Origin: VRUE01 sp963725085
GTDB lineage: Bacteria; Actinomycetota; Thermoleophilia; Solirubrobacterales; 70-9
Length of the DNA: 64,000 bases
Direction: 5' to 3'
NCBI GenBank assembly: GCA_963725085.1
Contig: CAVRXM010000005.1
Coordinates: 124,001 to 188,000 of the forward strand
Part shown: piece after piece, positions 7,688-17,305 of the stretch
How the letters are laid out: every line of letters starts with the position of its first letter
How positions within the stretch are numbered: the first letter of the stretch is position 1
The notes under the pieces: model-generated
The model's input: the letters and a program-made list of their open reading frames with translations, nothing else
What the model was told of the DNA's origin: nothing
Databases searched by the model: none
Position numbers and translations under genes: made by a program

Positions 7688-8615
7688 GACCGAGGAGGAG
7701 CGCCGCGGCGTCTTCAGCCGGCTCCGCGAGAGCCTCTCGAAAAGCCGCCGGGCGCTGACCGATGAGATCTCCGCCAGCCTCTTCGACCGGATCGACGATG
7801 AGACCTGGGAGCTGCTCGAGGAGGCGCTGATCCTCGCCGACGTCGGCGCCCCGACCACGGCGGCGATCGTCGAGCGCCTCGAGCACGAGGTCGAGGGTGG
7901 CGCCGTCGCCGCCGACGGCGAGTCGGTCCAACGGCGGCTGATCGAGATCGTCGCCGAGGTGGCGGCGACCGGGCGAGCGCCGCTCGCGCTCGGCGCCGAG
8001 CCCGCGGTGCTGCTGATGGTCGGCGTCAACGGCACCGGCAAGACGACGACGATCGGCAAGATCGCCTCCCACCTGACCAAGGAGTTCGGGCTCTCGGTCG
8101 TGCTCGCCGCCGCCGACACCTACCGCGCCGCCGCCGCCGAGCAGCTCGCCGAGTGGGCCGACCGCGCCGGCGCCGAACTGATCCGCTCCGAGCCCGGCGG
8201 CGACCCCGGGGCGGTCGCCTTCGACGCGATCGAGGCCGCCCGGGCCCGCGGCGCCGACATCGTCATCGTCGACACCGCCGGCCGTCTCCACACCCAGGGC
8301 AATCTGATGGACGAGCTCGCCAAGGTGCGGCGGGTGATCGGCAAGCAGCTTCCCGACGCGCCGCACGAGACGCTGATCTCGATCGACGCGACGACCGGCC
8401 AGAACGGCCTGCGGCAGGCGAAGGTCTTCTCCGACGCGGTCGAGGTCGACGGCGTCGTCCTGACCAAGCTCGACGGGACAGCGAAGGGGGGGATCGTGCT
8501 GGCGATCGCGAGCGAGCTCGAGATCCCGGTAAAACTGATCGGGACCGGCGAGAAGCTCGAGGATCTGCGCCCGTTCGACCCCACCGATTTTGCCGAGGCG
8601 CTTCTGGCCGAATAG
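7620..8615 (+). CDS. ftsY: signal recognition particle receptor FtsY
   Basis: 331 residues: short acidic N-terminal region, four-helix N domain, then the NG GTPase domain with P-loop GVNGTGKTTTIGKIA, DTAGRLHTQGNLMDEL, TKLDGTAKGG and GTGEKLEDLRPFD. FtsY docks SRP-ribosome complexes at the membrane. The N-terminal A domain is short, as in many actinobacteria. ATG 7620 lies inside the end of the acyltransferase gene, so translation may be coupled. Confidence 0.95.
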   Translation: MATGWEEIIDLGSRETASTSEPETEEERRGVFSRLRESLSKSRRALTDEISASLFDRIDDETWELLEEALILADVGAPTTAAIVERLEHEVEGGAVAADGESVQRRLIEIVAEVAATGRAPLALGAEPAVLLMVGVNGTGKTTTIGKIASHLTKEFGLSVVLAAADTYRAAAAEQLAEWADRAGAELIRSEPGGDPGAVAFDAIEAARARGADIVIVDTAGRLHTQGNLMDELAKVRRVIGKQLPDAPHETLISIDATTGQNGLRQAKVFSDAVEVDGVVLTKLDGTAKGGIVLAIASELEIPVKLIGTGEKLEDLRPFDPTDFAEALLAE

Positions 8616-8638
8616 TCGGTGGCGTCGCCTTCTCGACG

Positions 8639-8644
8639 TATCCT
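8639..8644 (+). promoter_or_regulatory. -10 box (TATCCT), leaderless arrangement
   Basis: TATCCT lies 7 nt before ATG 8652 of the secreted PKD protein and no Shine-Dalgarno is visible. A transcript starting at the ATG would be leaderless. No good -35 is seen. Confidence 0.4.
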
Positions 8645-8651
8645 GCGCGCC

Positions 8652-10589
8652 ATGTGGAGGCGAGTGGCTCCCCTCGGTGCTCTGGCGGCGATCGCGGCCG
8701 CATTGGCCGTCTCGACGGCAGCCGCCGCGCCCTCGTGGCGCCCGACGGTCGACGTCGAGCCATCGCCGCCCGTCGGCTCCCTCGTCTTCCCGAAAGTCGT
8801 CGCCAGGGAGGACGGGTGCTCCTCGGTCGTGTTCCCGCGTGGCGGCGTGCTGGCGACGACTCGTCCGGCCGGAGGGTCCTTCGCCAGCCCGCCCCAGAAC
8901 CTCGGCACGCTTCTCGGCGGCGAGTATCCGGAAGTCGCGTTCGGCGGCGGAGTCGCCGCTGCCGTCTGGCCGGATGCCTCCTCGAAGCTGCGAATCGCGA
9001 CCGCGACCGGGTGCGACCAGTTCGGTGCGGCGGCCGAAGTGCCGGCTTCGCCGACCTCCCCGAATCACGCGAGGGTGGCCGTCGACTCCACCGGCACCGT
9101 CATCGCCGTGGTCGGCGGCGGCGGAAGCGGCAGCCGAAAGGCCTATCTCTCCGAACGCCCGAGGGGCGGGGGGCCGACCACCGCCGGGTACCTGCCGATA
9201 CCGGTTGGGACCGAGGCGTTCCGGCCATGGGTCGCGACCAACGACAGCGGCGGCGCCGCGATCGTCTTCGATCTGATCAACGGTGGCAACCAGGTCTACG
9301 GCAGTCTGCGCTCCTCGGCCGGCTGGTTGATGCCGGTGAAGCTGAACGAGGAAGGAAAAGCGGCGGTCGCCGACAGCGCCCGTGTCGCGATCGGCCCCGA
9401 TGGCGTCCTCCACGCGACCTGGATCGACGCCACCAACGGCAAATTGATCTTCGCCAGCCTGCCGCCCGGGGGCCCGCCGACGCGCCTGACCCTGCAGGAA
9501 GTCTCTGGCGGTGGGATCACAGCAGAACCGCCCGCGGCGCCGAAAATCGCCGAGGACGCCACGGGGAGGATCGCCGTCATCTGGGTTCAGGAAGCGGCCG
9601 GCGTCCGCACCGTCAAGGCAAAGGTCAGGGAACCCGGAAGCTCCACGTTCTCTGGGCCGCTCGACGTCTCGCCGCTCACGAACCAGCCGCGCAGCTACCC
9701 ATGGATCGCGATCGACCGGGACGGGCGTCTGGTCGCCGCCTACAGCAACTCGCCCTCGATCGGCCACGTCGACGCATGGGGGGCTACGCTCGAACCCGGC
9801 GCAACCGCTTTCACCGAACCGGTCCTTCTCGGCGAAGCCACGCACGTGACCCAGCCGAGCGGAATCTCGACCGATGCCGACGGCAACACGCTGGTCGCCG
9901 TCTACAAATCGGACGGGACGACCGAAGCGAGAGTCGCGCCATTTGACGCCGCCGGGCCGCTGCTGAACGGGCTCTCGATTCCCTCCGCGGGTACGGTCGG
10001 CAGCCCGCTCGCCTTCTCGGTTGCATCGGTCGACGCCTGGTCGCCCCTGGGCGCGACGACCTGGAGCTTCGGCGACGGGGGCACTGCGACCGGCAACTCG
10101 GTGTCGCACGCCTTCGGCTCGCCCGGTGCCCGCTCGGTGACCGTCACATCGAGCGACATGCTCGGCAACACGAGTCAATCGAGTGGGGCCACCGTGATTG
10201 GAAGCGTCCCCGGCCCCGAGCTGAGTGACCTCAAGCTCTCGAAGAAGCGGTTTCGGGCCGCGGGAGCGAAGAAGCCAAGGAAGACAGCGAGAGGCTCGAA
10301 GAAGTCCGCCGTCGGGACGAAGATCTCGTTCCTACTTTCTGAAGCCGCGACCGTGCGCCTCGAAATCGACCACCTCGGCGGGAAGAAATACAAGCTCCGG
10401 CGTGGTTTCACGGCGGGAGGCGTGATTCAGCTTCAGGGCCGGCCGGGGTTGAACAGCGTGCACTTCAGCGGCAGGTTCGGGAAGCGCAGGCTCATCACCG
10501 GGGGCTACGGACTCCATGCGACCGCGGCCGACGCCAAAGGGAACAAGTCGGCGCCGGTATCCGTCACCTTCACGATCGTCGGCCACTGA
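8652..10589 (+). CDS. secreted PKD-domain protein with C-terminal cell-surface-type domain
   Basis: 645 residues with a signal peptide (MWRRVAPLGALAAIAAALAV...AAA). Residues about 40-440 form repeated strand-rich units (x-G-x-V-x-A-x-W) suggesting a propeller. A PKD module follows (TTWSFGDGGTATGNSVSHAF), then a Lys/Arg-rich linker and a beta domain (GTKISFLLSEAATVRLEI ... GYGLHATAADAKGN) seen at the end of many Thermoleophilia exoproteins. ATG 8652 is preferred over GTG 8619 because the signal peptide then begins correctly. The gene splits the ftsY-ffh pair. Function unknown; extracellular binding is likely. Confidence 0.75.
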   Translation: MWRRVAPLGALAAIAAALAVSTAAAAPSWRPTVDVEPSPPVGSLVFPKVVAREDGCSSVVFPRGGVLATTRPAGGSFASPPQNLGTLLGGEYPEVAFGGGVAAAVWPDASSKLRIATATGCDQFGAAAEVPASPTSPNHARVAVDSTGTVIAVVGGGGSGSRKAYLSERPRGGGPTTAGYLPIPVGTEAFRPWVATNDSGGAAIVFDLINGGNQVYGSLRSSAGWLMPVKLNEEGKAAVADSARVAIGPDGVLHATWIDATNGKLIFASLPPGGPPTRLTLQEVSGGGITAEPPAAPKIAEDATGRIAVIWVQEAAGVRTVKAKVREPGSSTFSGPLDVSPLTNQPRSYPWIAIDRDGRLVAAYSNSPSIGHVDAWGATLEPGATAFTEPVLLGEATHVTQPSGISTDADGNTLVAVYKSDGTTEARVAPFDAAGPLLNGLSIPSAGTVGSPLAFSVASVDAWSPLGATTWSFGDGGTATGNSVSHAFGSPGARSVTVTSSDMLGNTSQSSGATVIGSVPGPELSDLKLSKKRFRAAGAKKPRKTARGSKKSAVGTKISFLLSEAATVRLEIDHLGGKKYKLRRGFTAGGVIQLQGRPGLNSVHFSGRFGKRRLITGGYGLHATAADAKGNKSAPVSVTFTIVGH

Positions 10590-10612
10590 CCGCCCTCTAA
10601 GCTGGTCGGCCA

Positions 10613-11977
<1,365 letters not shown>

Positions 11978-11991
11978 CCTGCCGCAGTCCA

Positions 11992-12246
11992 ATGGCAGTG
12001 AGAATGAGACTCAGAAGGGTGGGTTCGAAGAAGAACCCGATCTGGCGGATCGTCGTCGCCGACAAACGCTCGCCGCGTGACGGGCGCACGATCGAGACGA
12101 TCGGCCGCTACGACCCGCAGACCGAGCCCTCGACGATCGAGCTCGACGAGGAGCGCGCGCGCCACTGGCTCGAGCACGGGGCCCAGCCCTCCGAGACGGT
12201 GGCGACCCTGCTGCGGACCAAGGGCATCGCAGCTTCCGGCAGCTAG
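11992..12246 (+). CDS. rpsP: 30S ribosomal protein S16
   Basis: 84 residues, MAVRMRLRRVGSKKNPIWRI followed by VVADKRSPRDGR and IGRYDPQTEP, the S16 signature. S16 binds 16S rRNA during small-subunit assembly. The stop codon abuts the ATG of the KH-domain gene. Confidence 0.96.
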   Translation: MAVRMRLRRVGSKKNPIWRIVVADKRSPRDGRTIETIGRYDPQTEPSTIELDEERARHWLEHGAQPSETVATLLRTKGIAASGS

Positions 12247-12477
12247 ATGACCGAGCTTCTGGAGTTCCTGGTCCGGGCGCTCGTTGAGGACCCCGGGGCG
12301 GTCGTCGTCGAGGAGATCGAAGAGGAAGGCGACCTGGTCTACGAGATCTCGGTCGCCGAGGACGACCTCGGCCGGGTGATCGGCAAAGGCGGCCGGGTGG
12401 CCAATGCGATCCGGACGATCGCGAAGGCCGCGGCGGTACGGATCGATCGCCGAGTCATCGTCGAAATCCTCGATTGA
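12247..12477 (+). CDS. khpA: KH-domain RNA-binding protein KhpA
   Basis: 76 residues forming one type II KH domain with the RNA-contacting loop VIGKGGRVANAIRTI. KhpA (YlqC) partners with KhpB in Gram-positive bacteria and affects RNA stability and cell growth. It lies between rpsP and trmD as usual, but rimM, normally next, is missing and the stop overlaps the trmD start by 4 nt. Confidence 0.92.
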   Translation: MTELLEFLVRALVEDPGAVVVEEIEEEGDLVYEISVAEDDLGRVIGKGGRVANAIRTIAKAAAVRIDRRVIVEILD

Positions 12478-13151
12478 AGCTCGACATCTTCACCCTGTTC
12501 CCGGAGGCGTTCGACTGGTTCCGGTCGCAGCGCTCGGTCCAGAACGCGCTCGGCAAGGGCAATGAGCTGCGGCTCTTCAACTACCGCGACACGACTCCGC
12601 TGGGCGCCGGACAGGTCGACGACGCCCCCTACGGCGGCGGGGCCGGAATGGTTCTTCGGGTCGACGTCGTCGACGCCGCGCTCGAGGCCGCCTACCGCGA
12701 CGGCACCCGTCCCCACGTCGTGCTCCTCTCGCCGACCGGGCGTTTGCTCGACGACGAGACCGCCGACCGGCTGACCCGGGAGCCGCACCTGACGATCCTC
12801 TGCGGTCGCTACGAGGGCTTCGACGAGCGGGTCCACGAGCACCTCGCCGACGAGGAGCTCTCGATCGGCCGCTACGTCCTCGCCGGCGGCGAGCTGCCGG
12901 CGATGGTCCTCGCCGACGTCGTGATGCGGAAGCTGCCCGGCGCCCTCGGCCACGAGCAGAGCGCGGTCGAGGAGTCGTTCAGCCCAGTGCTCGAGGGGAT
13001 GCCCGAGTACCCGCACTACACCCGGCCGCCCGCCTACCGTGGCTGGCAGGTGCCGGACGTCCTCGTCTCCGGGGACCACGAGAAGGTCCGCGAATGGCGG
13101 GCCGAGCAGAGCCGGAATCGGGCCGCAGAGTTCGACCGCGGCCCGGAGTAG
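12474..13151 (+). CDS. trmD: tRNA (guanine-37-N1)-methyltransferase
   Basis: 225 residues starting at TTG 12474, inside the KH gene stop (TTGA). TrmD methylates G37 of tRNAs next to the anticodon, using SAM bound in a trefoil knot. Conserved segments include LDIFTLFPEAF, DDAPYGGGAGMVLR, LCGRYEGFDERV, SIGRYVLAGGELPAMV and the C-terminal YTRPPAYRGWQVPDVL. Full length. The overlapping TTG start implies coupled translation with khpA. Confidence 0.94.
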   Translation: MKLDIFTLFPEAFDWFRSQRSVQNALGKGNELRLFNYRDTTPLGAGQVDDAPYGGGAGMVLRVDVVDAALEAAYRDGTRPHVVLLSPTGRLLDDETADRLTREPHLTILCGRYEGFDERVHEHLADEELSIGRYVLAGGELPAMVLADVVMRKLPGALGHEQSAVEESFSPVLEGMPEYPHYTRPPAYRGWQVPDVLVSGDHEKVREWRAEQSRNRAAEFDRGPE

Positions 13152-13170
13152 GTACGATTCCGCAACCGCG

Positions 13171-13201
13171 CGGAGCCTTCTCGGGCTCCGGCGGCTTTTT
13201 T
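13171..13201 (+). terminator. intrinsic terminator or attenuator before rplS
   Basis: CGGAGCC (13171-13177) pairs with GGCTCCG (13184-13190), followed by GCGGC and a run of six T (13196-13201). It lies after the trmD stop and 20 nt before the rplS ATG, so it either ends the rpsP-trmD transcript or attenuates rplS. A weak promoter-like pair TTCGAC (13131) and TACGAT (13153) with 16-nt spacing precedes it, which would make the hairpin part of an rplS leader. Confidence 0.65.
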
Positions 13202-13220
13202 ACGGAGCGCCGGCAGATCA

Positions 13221-13985
13221 ATGAGCAGTGTTATCGACAGCATCGAGCGACGCCAGCAGCGGAAGGGGATCCCCTCCTTCGACCCAGGCGATCGCGTCCG
13301 CGTCCACTTCCAGGTCGTCGAGGGCAACCGCCGCCGGACCCAGGTCTTCGAGGGCATCGTCCTCAAGCGCCAGGGGTCGGGGGCGCGTGAGACCTTCACC
13401 GTCCGTAAGCAGTCGTTCGGGGTCGGGGTCGAGCGGACCTTTCCCCTGCACTCGCCCAAGATCGAGAAACTCGAGATCGCCGCGCGCGGCGACGTGCGGC
13501 GGGCCAAGCTCTACTACCTGCGGGGCCGGATCGGCAAGGCAGCGAGGGTCGCCGAGCGCCGCTGGGGAATCGACGAGGAGCTGATCTCGGCACCCACCGA
13601 GGCCGAGGAGCCGGAGGCGGTCGACGCCGAGGGCGCGACGATCGACGAGGCCGAGGCCGCAGAGCACGGCGAGGCGCCGGATGCCGAGGCGCCCGAGGCC
13701 GACGCCGAGGGCGGCGAGGAGAGCGGCGCCACCGAGGGGGCCGACGGGGAGGCCGCTGAGGAGAACGGGGAGGCCGCGGCCGAGGAGGCCGAGGCCGAGG
13801 CAGAGGCAGAGTCGGACGCCGACAGCGAGGCTGCGGCATCCGGCCCGGAGACGTTGGAGACCGAGGAGCCGGAGCCGAGTGAGACCGAGACCGCGACGGA
13901 GGCCGAGGATGAGGCCCCCGACGAGGGCTCGGACGATTCCGGCGAGGGCGAGCAATCCGACGACTCCGACAGGGACTCGGCCTGA
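13221..13985 (+). CDS. rplS: 50S ribosomal protein L19 with long acidic C-terminal extension
   Basis: 254 residues, about twice the normal 115-120. Residues 1 to about 115 are a complete L19 (IPSFDPGDRVRVHFQVVEGN, VFEGIVLKRQGSGARETFTV, PLHSPKIEKLEI, GDVRRAKLYYLRGRIGKAAR). From about 116 on the chain is Glu/Ala/Asp-rich low complexity with hardly any positive residues, ending DDSDRDSA. The frame is unbroken and GC-skewed by GAG/GCC codons. L19 sits at the 30S-50S interface; an acidic tail of about 135 residues would project from it. The final TGA overlaps the inferred lepB start. Confidence 0.93.
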   Translation: MSSVIDSIERRQQRKGIPSFDPGDRVRVHFQVVEGNRRRTQVFEGIVLKRQGSGARETFTVRKQSFGVGVERTFPLHSPKIEKLEIAARGDVRRAKLYYLRGRIGKAARVAERRWGIDEELISAPTEAEEPEAVDAEGATIDEAEAAEHGEAPDAEAPEADAEGGEESGATEGADGEAAEENGEAAAEEAEAEAEAESDADSEAAASGPETLETEEPEPSETETATEAEDEAPDEGSDDSGEGEQSDDSDRDSA

Positions 13986-14602
13986 ATCCGCGGATTCCAA
14001 AGCCGCAGAGCACGGCCGGCGGCATCGTCGAGCTGGTCGTCATCGTCGCGCTGGCGCTCGGCCTGGCGCTGCTGCTGCAGGCCTTCGTCGTCAAGCCGTA
14101 CCAGATCCCCTCGCGATCGATGGAGCCGACTCTGGACGTCGGGCAACGGGTCCTCGTCAACCGCTTCATCTACCACCTCGAAGACCCTTCGATCGGTGAC
14201 ATCGTCGTCTTCCACCCGCCCGCCGGCGCCGACAAGGGGGCCGAATGCGGCGCCCCTCATCCGCCGCAGCAGGCCTGCGACACGCCGACCGAAGACCGCT
14301 CGAGCCAGAACTTCATCAAGCGGATCGTCGCCCTCCCCGGCGACAGGCTGAGCGTCCGCAACGGCCACCCCGTGGTCAACGGCGTCGAGAAGACCGATGA
14401 GCCCTACACGATCCCATGCGGCAACGGCGGTGCCTGCAATTTGCCGGATCCGATCACCATTCCGCCGGACCATTACTTCATGATGGGCGACAACCGTGGG
14501 GAAAGCGACGACAGCCGATTCTGGGGCCCGGTCCCCCGCGAATGGATCATCGGCAAGGCCTTCGCCACCTACTGGCCCCCCGACCGAGTCGGGATCTTCT
14601 AG
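13982..14602 (+). CDS. lepB: signal peptidase I, inferred CTG start
   Basis: Type I signal peptidase cleaves signal peptides at the outer face of the membrane. The catalytic Ser is in IPSRSMEPTL and the Lys in NFIKRIVALPGD; MGDNRGESDDSRFWGPV is the box E region. An ATG at 14120 falls directly after the catalytic Ser, so the real start must be upstream. No ATG, GTG or TTG occurs in the 46 codons back to the rplS stop. CTG 13982 overlaps that stop (CTGA) and has AGGGA 6 nt upstream, giving 206 residues with one N-terminal membrane helix (ELVVIVALALGLALLLQAF), Ser46 and Lys113. The start is inference. Confidence 0.85.
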   Translation: MNPRIPKPQSTAGGIVELVVIVALALGLALLLQAFVVKPYQIPSRSMEPTLDVGQRVLVNRFIYHLEDPSIGDIVVFHPPAGADKGAECGAPHPPQQACDTPTEDRSSQNFIKRIVALPGDRLSVRNGHPVVNGVEKTDEPYTIPCGNGGACNLPDPITIPPDHYFMMGDNRGESDDSRFWGPVPREWIIGKAFATYWPPDRVGIF

Positions 14603-14630
14603 GCGCCGCGGCTCGCGCACGCGCCGCCGG

Positions 14631-15278
14631 ATGCTGGCGCGGACCCAGCGCCTGTTCACCTTCGACCGGGCCCTCGGCAGCCGGCTGGTGGCCGGCGCCG
14701 ATGAGGCCGGTCGCGGCTGCCTCGCGGGACCGTTGGTCGCCGCCGCGGTGCTGATCGACTACGAATCGCTCTCGCGCTCCGACCGGCTGGCGCTCGCCGG
14801 GCTCCATGACTCCAAGCAGATGGACGTGGAGCGGCGCGAGGAGATCTACCCGGCGGTGCTGCGGGCCGCGGCGCGGGCCTCGATCGTTATCCGCTGCGTG
14901 CGAGGCATCGATGACCGCGGCCTCCACGTGACCAACCTCGAGGCGCTCTCCAGCGCGCTCGAGGGGCTGCGGCCCGCCGAGGGTGCGACCTGCCTCGTCG
15001 ACGGCTTCTCGCTGCGGAAATGCTCCGTGCCGCACCGTGCCGTGGTCGAAGGCGACGGGACCAGCGCCGCGATCGCCGCCGCCTCGGTGCTGGCCAAGGT
15101 CACCCGCGATCGCTACATGCACGGGATCGCCGGCCAGCACCCCGGTTGGGGGTTCGATGAGCACGTCGGCTACTCGACCCCGGAGCACCGCGCGGCGATC
15201 GAGCGGATCGGGATCTCGCCCCTGCACCGCCGCTCGTTCCAGTCCGTCGCCTACAGCCAGCTCGAGCTCTCCGCCTAG
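14631..15278 (+). CDS. rnhB: ribonuclease HII
   Basis: 215 residues. RNase HII removes RNA from RNA-DNA hybrids, including single ribonucleotides. Motifs: AGADEAGRGCLAGPLVAAAV (metal-binding Asp-Glu), GLHDSKQMD, VDGF and VVEGDGTSAAIAAASVLAKV. ATG 14631 is the natural start for the family; no strong ribosome-binding site is seen. Its TAG overlaps the stop codon of the opposite-strand yraN-type gene. Confidence 0.93.
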   Translation: MLARTQRLFTFDRALGSRLVAGADEAGRGCLAGPLVAAAVLIDYESLSRSDRLALAGLHDSKQMDVERREEIYPAVLRAAARASIVIRCVRGIDDRGLHVTNLEALSSALEGLRPAEGATCLVDGFSLRKCSVPHRAVVEGDGTSAAIAAASVLAKVTRDRYMHGIAGQHPGWGFDEHVGYSTPEHRAAIERIGISPLHRRSFQSVAYSQLELSA

Positions 15279-15652
15279 AACGCGCTGCGGATGTGCTCGA
15301 CGGCCAGGTTCATCCCGGCGCGGTCGAAGCTGACGCCGACGACGTCGAACCGGATCTCGGCGTAGGCGGGCGGGGCAGGGCGGGTCGCCATCCAGGCGGT
15401 CGCGACGCGGCGGATCCGGAGCCGCTTGCGCGGGCCGACCGCCAGCGCCGGCCGCTCCGGGCCGAGGTCCGAGCCCCTTCGGCCGGCCTTGACCTCGACG
15501 AAGACGAGCGTGCGCCCGTCGATCGCGACGATGTCGATCTCGCCGAGCCGGGTGCGGGCGTTGCGCTCGAGGATGCGCCAGCCCGCCCCGACGAGCCGTG
15601 CGGCGACCAGGTCCTCGGCCCGGCGTCCGATCCGCTGCCGCGCGAGCGTCAT
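15275..15652 (-). CDS. UPF0102 / YraN family putative endonuclease-like protein
   Basis: 125 residues with the YraN pattern RRAEDLVAARLVGAGWRILERN, LGEIDIVAIDGRTLVFVEVKAG: a PD-(D/E)xK-type fold with Asp and E-V-K. It is commonly encoded between rnhB and comM, but usually on the same strand; here it is inverted. ATG 15652 is chosen as the family start; a GTG at 15730 would add an unrelated N-terminus. The tail-to-tail stops overlap rnhB by 3 nt. Confidence 0.87.
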   Translation of the reverse strand: MTLARQRIGRRAEDLVAARLVGAGWRILERNARTRLGEIDIVAIDGRTLVFVEVKAGRRGSDLGPERPALAVGPRKRLRIRRVATAWMATRPAPPAYAEIRFDVVGVSFDRAGMNLAVEHIRSAF

Positions 15653-15691
15653 GCCTGCCGACGCTAGGGGCGCGGCACGCACGAATGGCGC

Positions 15692-15739
15692 GCAGGAAGC
15701 AAGGTTTGTGAGACCTGGGAGCGGCGGCACGCTTCCTGC
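15692..15739 (+). repeat. 9-bp inverted repeat upstream of comM
   Basis: GCAGGAAGC (15692-15700) and GCTTCCTGC (15731-15739) are perfect complements separated by 30 nt, in the 130-nt gap between yraN (minus) and comM (plus). Such a divergent position suits an operator, but no factor is indicated. Confidence 0.4.
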
Positions 15740-15784
15740 ACACAGGTGTCCGTGACTTGTTGACCTGGGCGAGCCACGCGTAGA

Positions 15785-17305
15785 TTGCGGCGGGCCAGGA
15801 TCGTCCCCATCCTCGCCACCTCGCGGACATTCACGCTCGACGGCATCGCCGCTCGCCCGGTCAGGGTCGAGGTCGACGTCCGCCGCGGCCTGCCGGCATT
15901 CTCGGTCGTCGGCCTCCCCGACGCCGCGGTGAGGGAGGCGCGCGAGCGGGTCCGCGCTGCGCTCACCAACTGCGGCTTCGAGTTCCCGCTGCGGCGGATC
16001 GTCGCCAACCTTGCCCCGGCCAGCGTCCGCAAGGCGGGCCCCGGCCTCGACCTGCCGATGGCGGCGGCGCTGCTCACCGCCTCCGGACAGCTGACCTGGG
16101 CCGAGTCACGGCGGATTGCGATGGTCGGCGAGCTCGCCCTCGACGGCTCGGTCCGGCCGATTCATGGCGCCCTTGCCATCGCCGAGGCGGCGATGGAGGC
16201 GGGGGACGACTCGATCGTCGTGCCCGCCGCCAACGGCCCCGAGGCGGCGCTGGTCCGTGGCATCGAGGTGGTCCCGATCGAGAGCCTCGCGCAGCTGCCC
16301 GAGCTCGGGGCCGGAGGCGCGCTTGCCGAGCGCCCGGTGCCGATCCGGCTGCAGCTCGGCGCTCACGCCGGGGGGCCGGACCTCGCCGATCTCCGCGGCC
16401 AGCGCCACCTCCGCTACGCGCTCGAGGTCGCCGCCGCGGGAGGCCACAGCCTCCTGATCGTCGGCCCGCCAGGCGCGGGGAAGTCGCTGGCCGCTTCGCG
16501 GCTGCCCTCGATCCTGCCGCCGCTGGCGCCGATCGAGGCGCTCGAGGTGGCGCGGATCGCGAGCGCCTGCGGCAGGCTCAACGGCGGCCCGGTCGGCGGC
16601 CGCCCGTTTCGGGCGCCCCATCACACCGTCAGCCCCGCGGGCCTGATCGGCGGCGGCAACCCGCCCGGGCCAGGAGAGGCGACGATGGCCCATCGGGGGG
16701 TCCTCTTCCTCGATGAGCTCTGCGAGTTTCGCCGCGACACGCTCGAGGCGCTTCGGGCCCCGCTCGAGACAGGCTGGGTGTCGATCTCCAGAACCGGCGT
16801 CGCCCGGCGCCTGCCGTGCCGGTTCATGCTGGTCGCCGCCGCCAACCCGTGTCCGTGCGGCCGCGGCGAGTCCGACCCCGATTGCAGCTGTGCCCCGCTC
16901 GAGGTCCAGCGCTACCAGGGGCGCCTCAGCGGCGCTCTTGCCGACCGGATCGACATCCTCGCCCCGGTCGGCCAGCCGAGCGCCGAGGAGATCGCCGGCC
17001 GGGCGGGAGAGGAGTCGGAGTCGGTACGCGAGCGCGTCGTCGCCGCCAGGGAGCGCCAGGAAGCCCGCCTCGGGCCCGGCCGCTGCAACGCCGACATGAC
17101 TCCCGCAGAGGCACGTGAATGCGAGATCGCCGGCGAGGCCGCCGCCCTGCTCGCCGAGGCCTACTCGCGGCGGCGGCTGAGCGGGCGCGCGCACGACAGG
17201 GTGCTGCGGCTCGCCCGAACCGTCGCCGATCTCGCCGATACGGACGTGGTCGGAAACGAGCAGATGGCGCAGGCCCTGCAGCTGCGGAGGCGGGACCGTG
17301 AGTGA
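15785..17305 (+). CDS. comM: ComM-like Mg-chelatase-subunit-type AAA+ ATPase
   Basis: 506 residues. N-terminal Lon-like fold (RVEVDVRRGLPAFSVVGLPD), then AAA+ with P-loop GPPGAGKSLAASRLPS, APHHTVSPAGLIGGG, LFLDELCEFRRDTLEALR, and a Cys-rich turn PCPCGRGESDPDCSC before the sensor region. ComM helicase promotes branch migration during natural transformation. TTG 15785 is the only usable start in frame. It overlaps dprA by 8 nt, the common comM-dprA pair. Confidence 0.92.
   Translation: MRRARIVPILATSRTFTLDGIAARPVRVEVDVRRGLPAFSVVGLPDAAVREARERVRAALTNCGFEFPLRRIVANLAPASVRKAGPGLDLPMAAALLTASGQLTWAESRRIAMVGELALDGSVRPIHGALAIAEAAMEAGDDSIVVPAANGPEAALVRGIEVVPIESLAQLPELGAGGALAERPVPIRLQLGAHAGGPDLADLRGQRHLRYALEVAAAGGHSLLIVGPPGAGKSLAASRLPSILPPLAPIEALEVARIASACGRLNGGPVGGRPFRAPHHTVSPAGLIGGGNPPGPGEATMAHRGVLFLDELCEFRRDTLEALRAPLETGWVSISRTGVARRLPCRFMLVAAANPCPCGRGESDPDCSCAPLEVQRYQGRLSGALADRIDILAPVGQPSAEEIAGRAGEESESVRERVVAARERQEARLGPGRCNADMTPAEARECEIAGEAAALLAEAYSRRRLSGRAHDRVLRLARTVADLADTDVVGNEQMAQALQLRRRDRE

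Noticed and set aside
7485..10178. Minus-strand open frame of 897 codons
   Set aside because: Antisense to ftsY and the PKD protein; no motif, extreme Arg/Gly/Asp composition.
13131..13201. Dedicated L19 autoregulatory leader RNA
   Set aside because: The hairpin with T-run is real, but no known L19 leader consensus could be recognised; reported as terminator or attenuator.
15760..15786. Promoter TTGACC/TAGATT directly before comM
   Set aside because: The spacer for TTGACC is only 15 nt and the -10 overlaps the only usable start codon (TTG 15785), so transcription would begin inside the gene. Left out unless the real comM start is further in.
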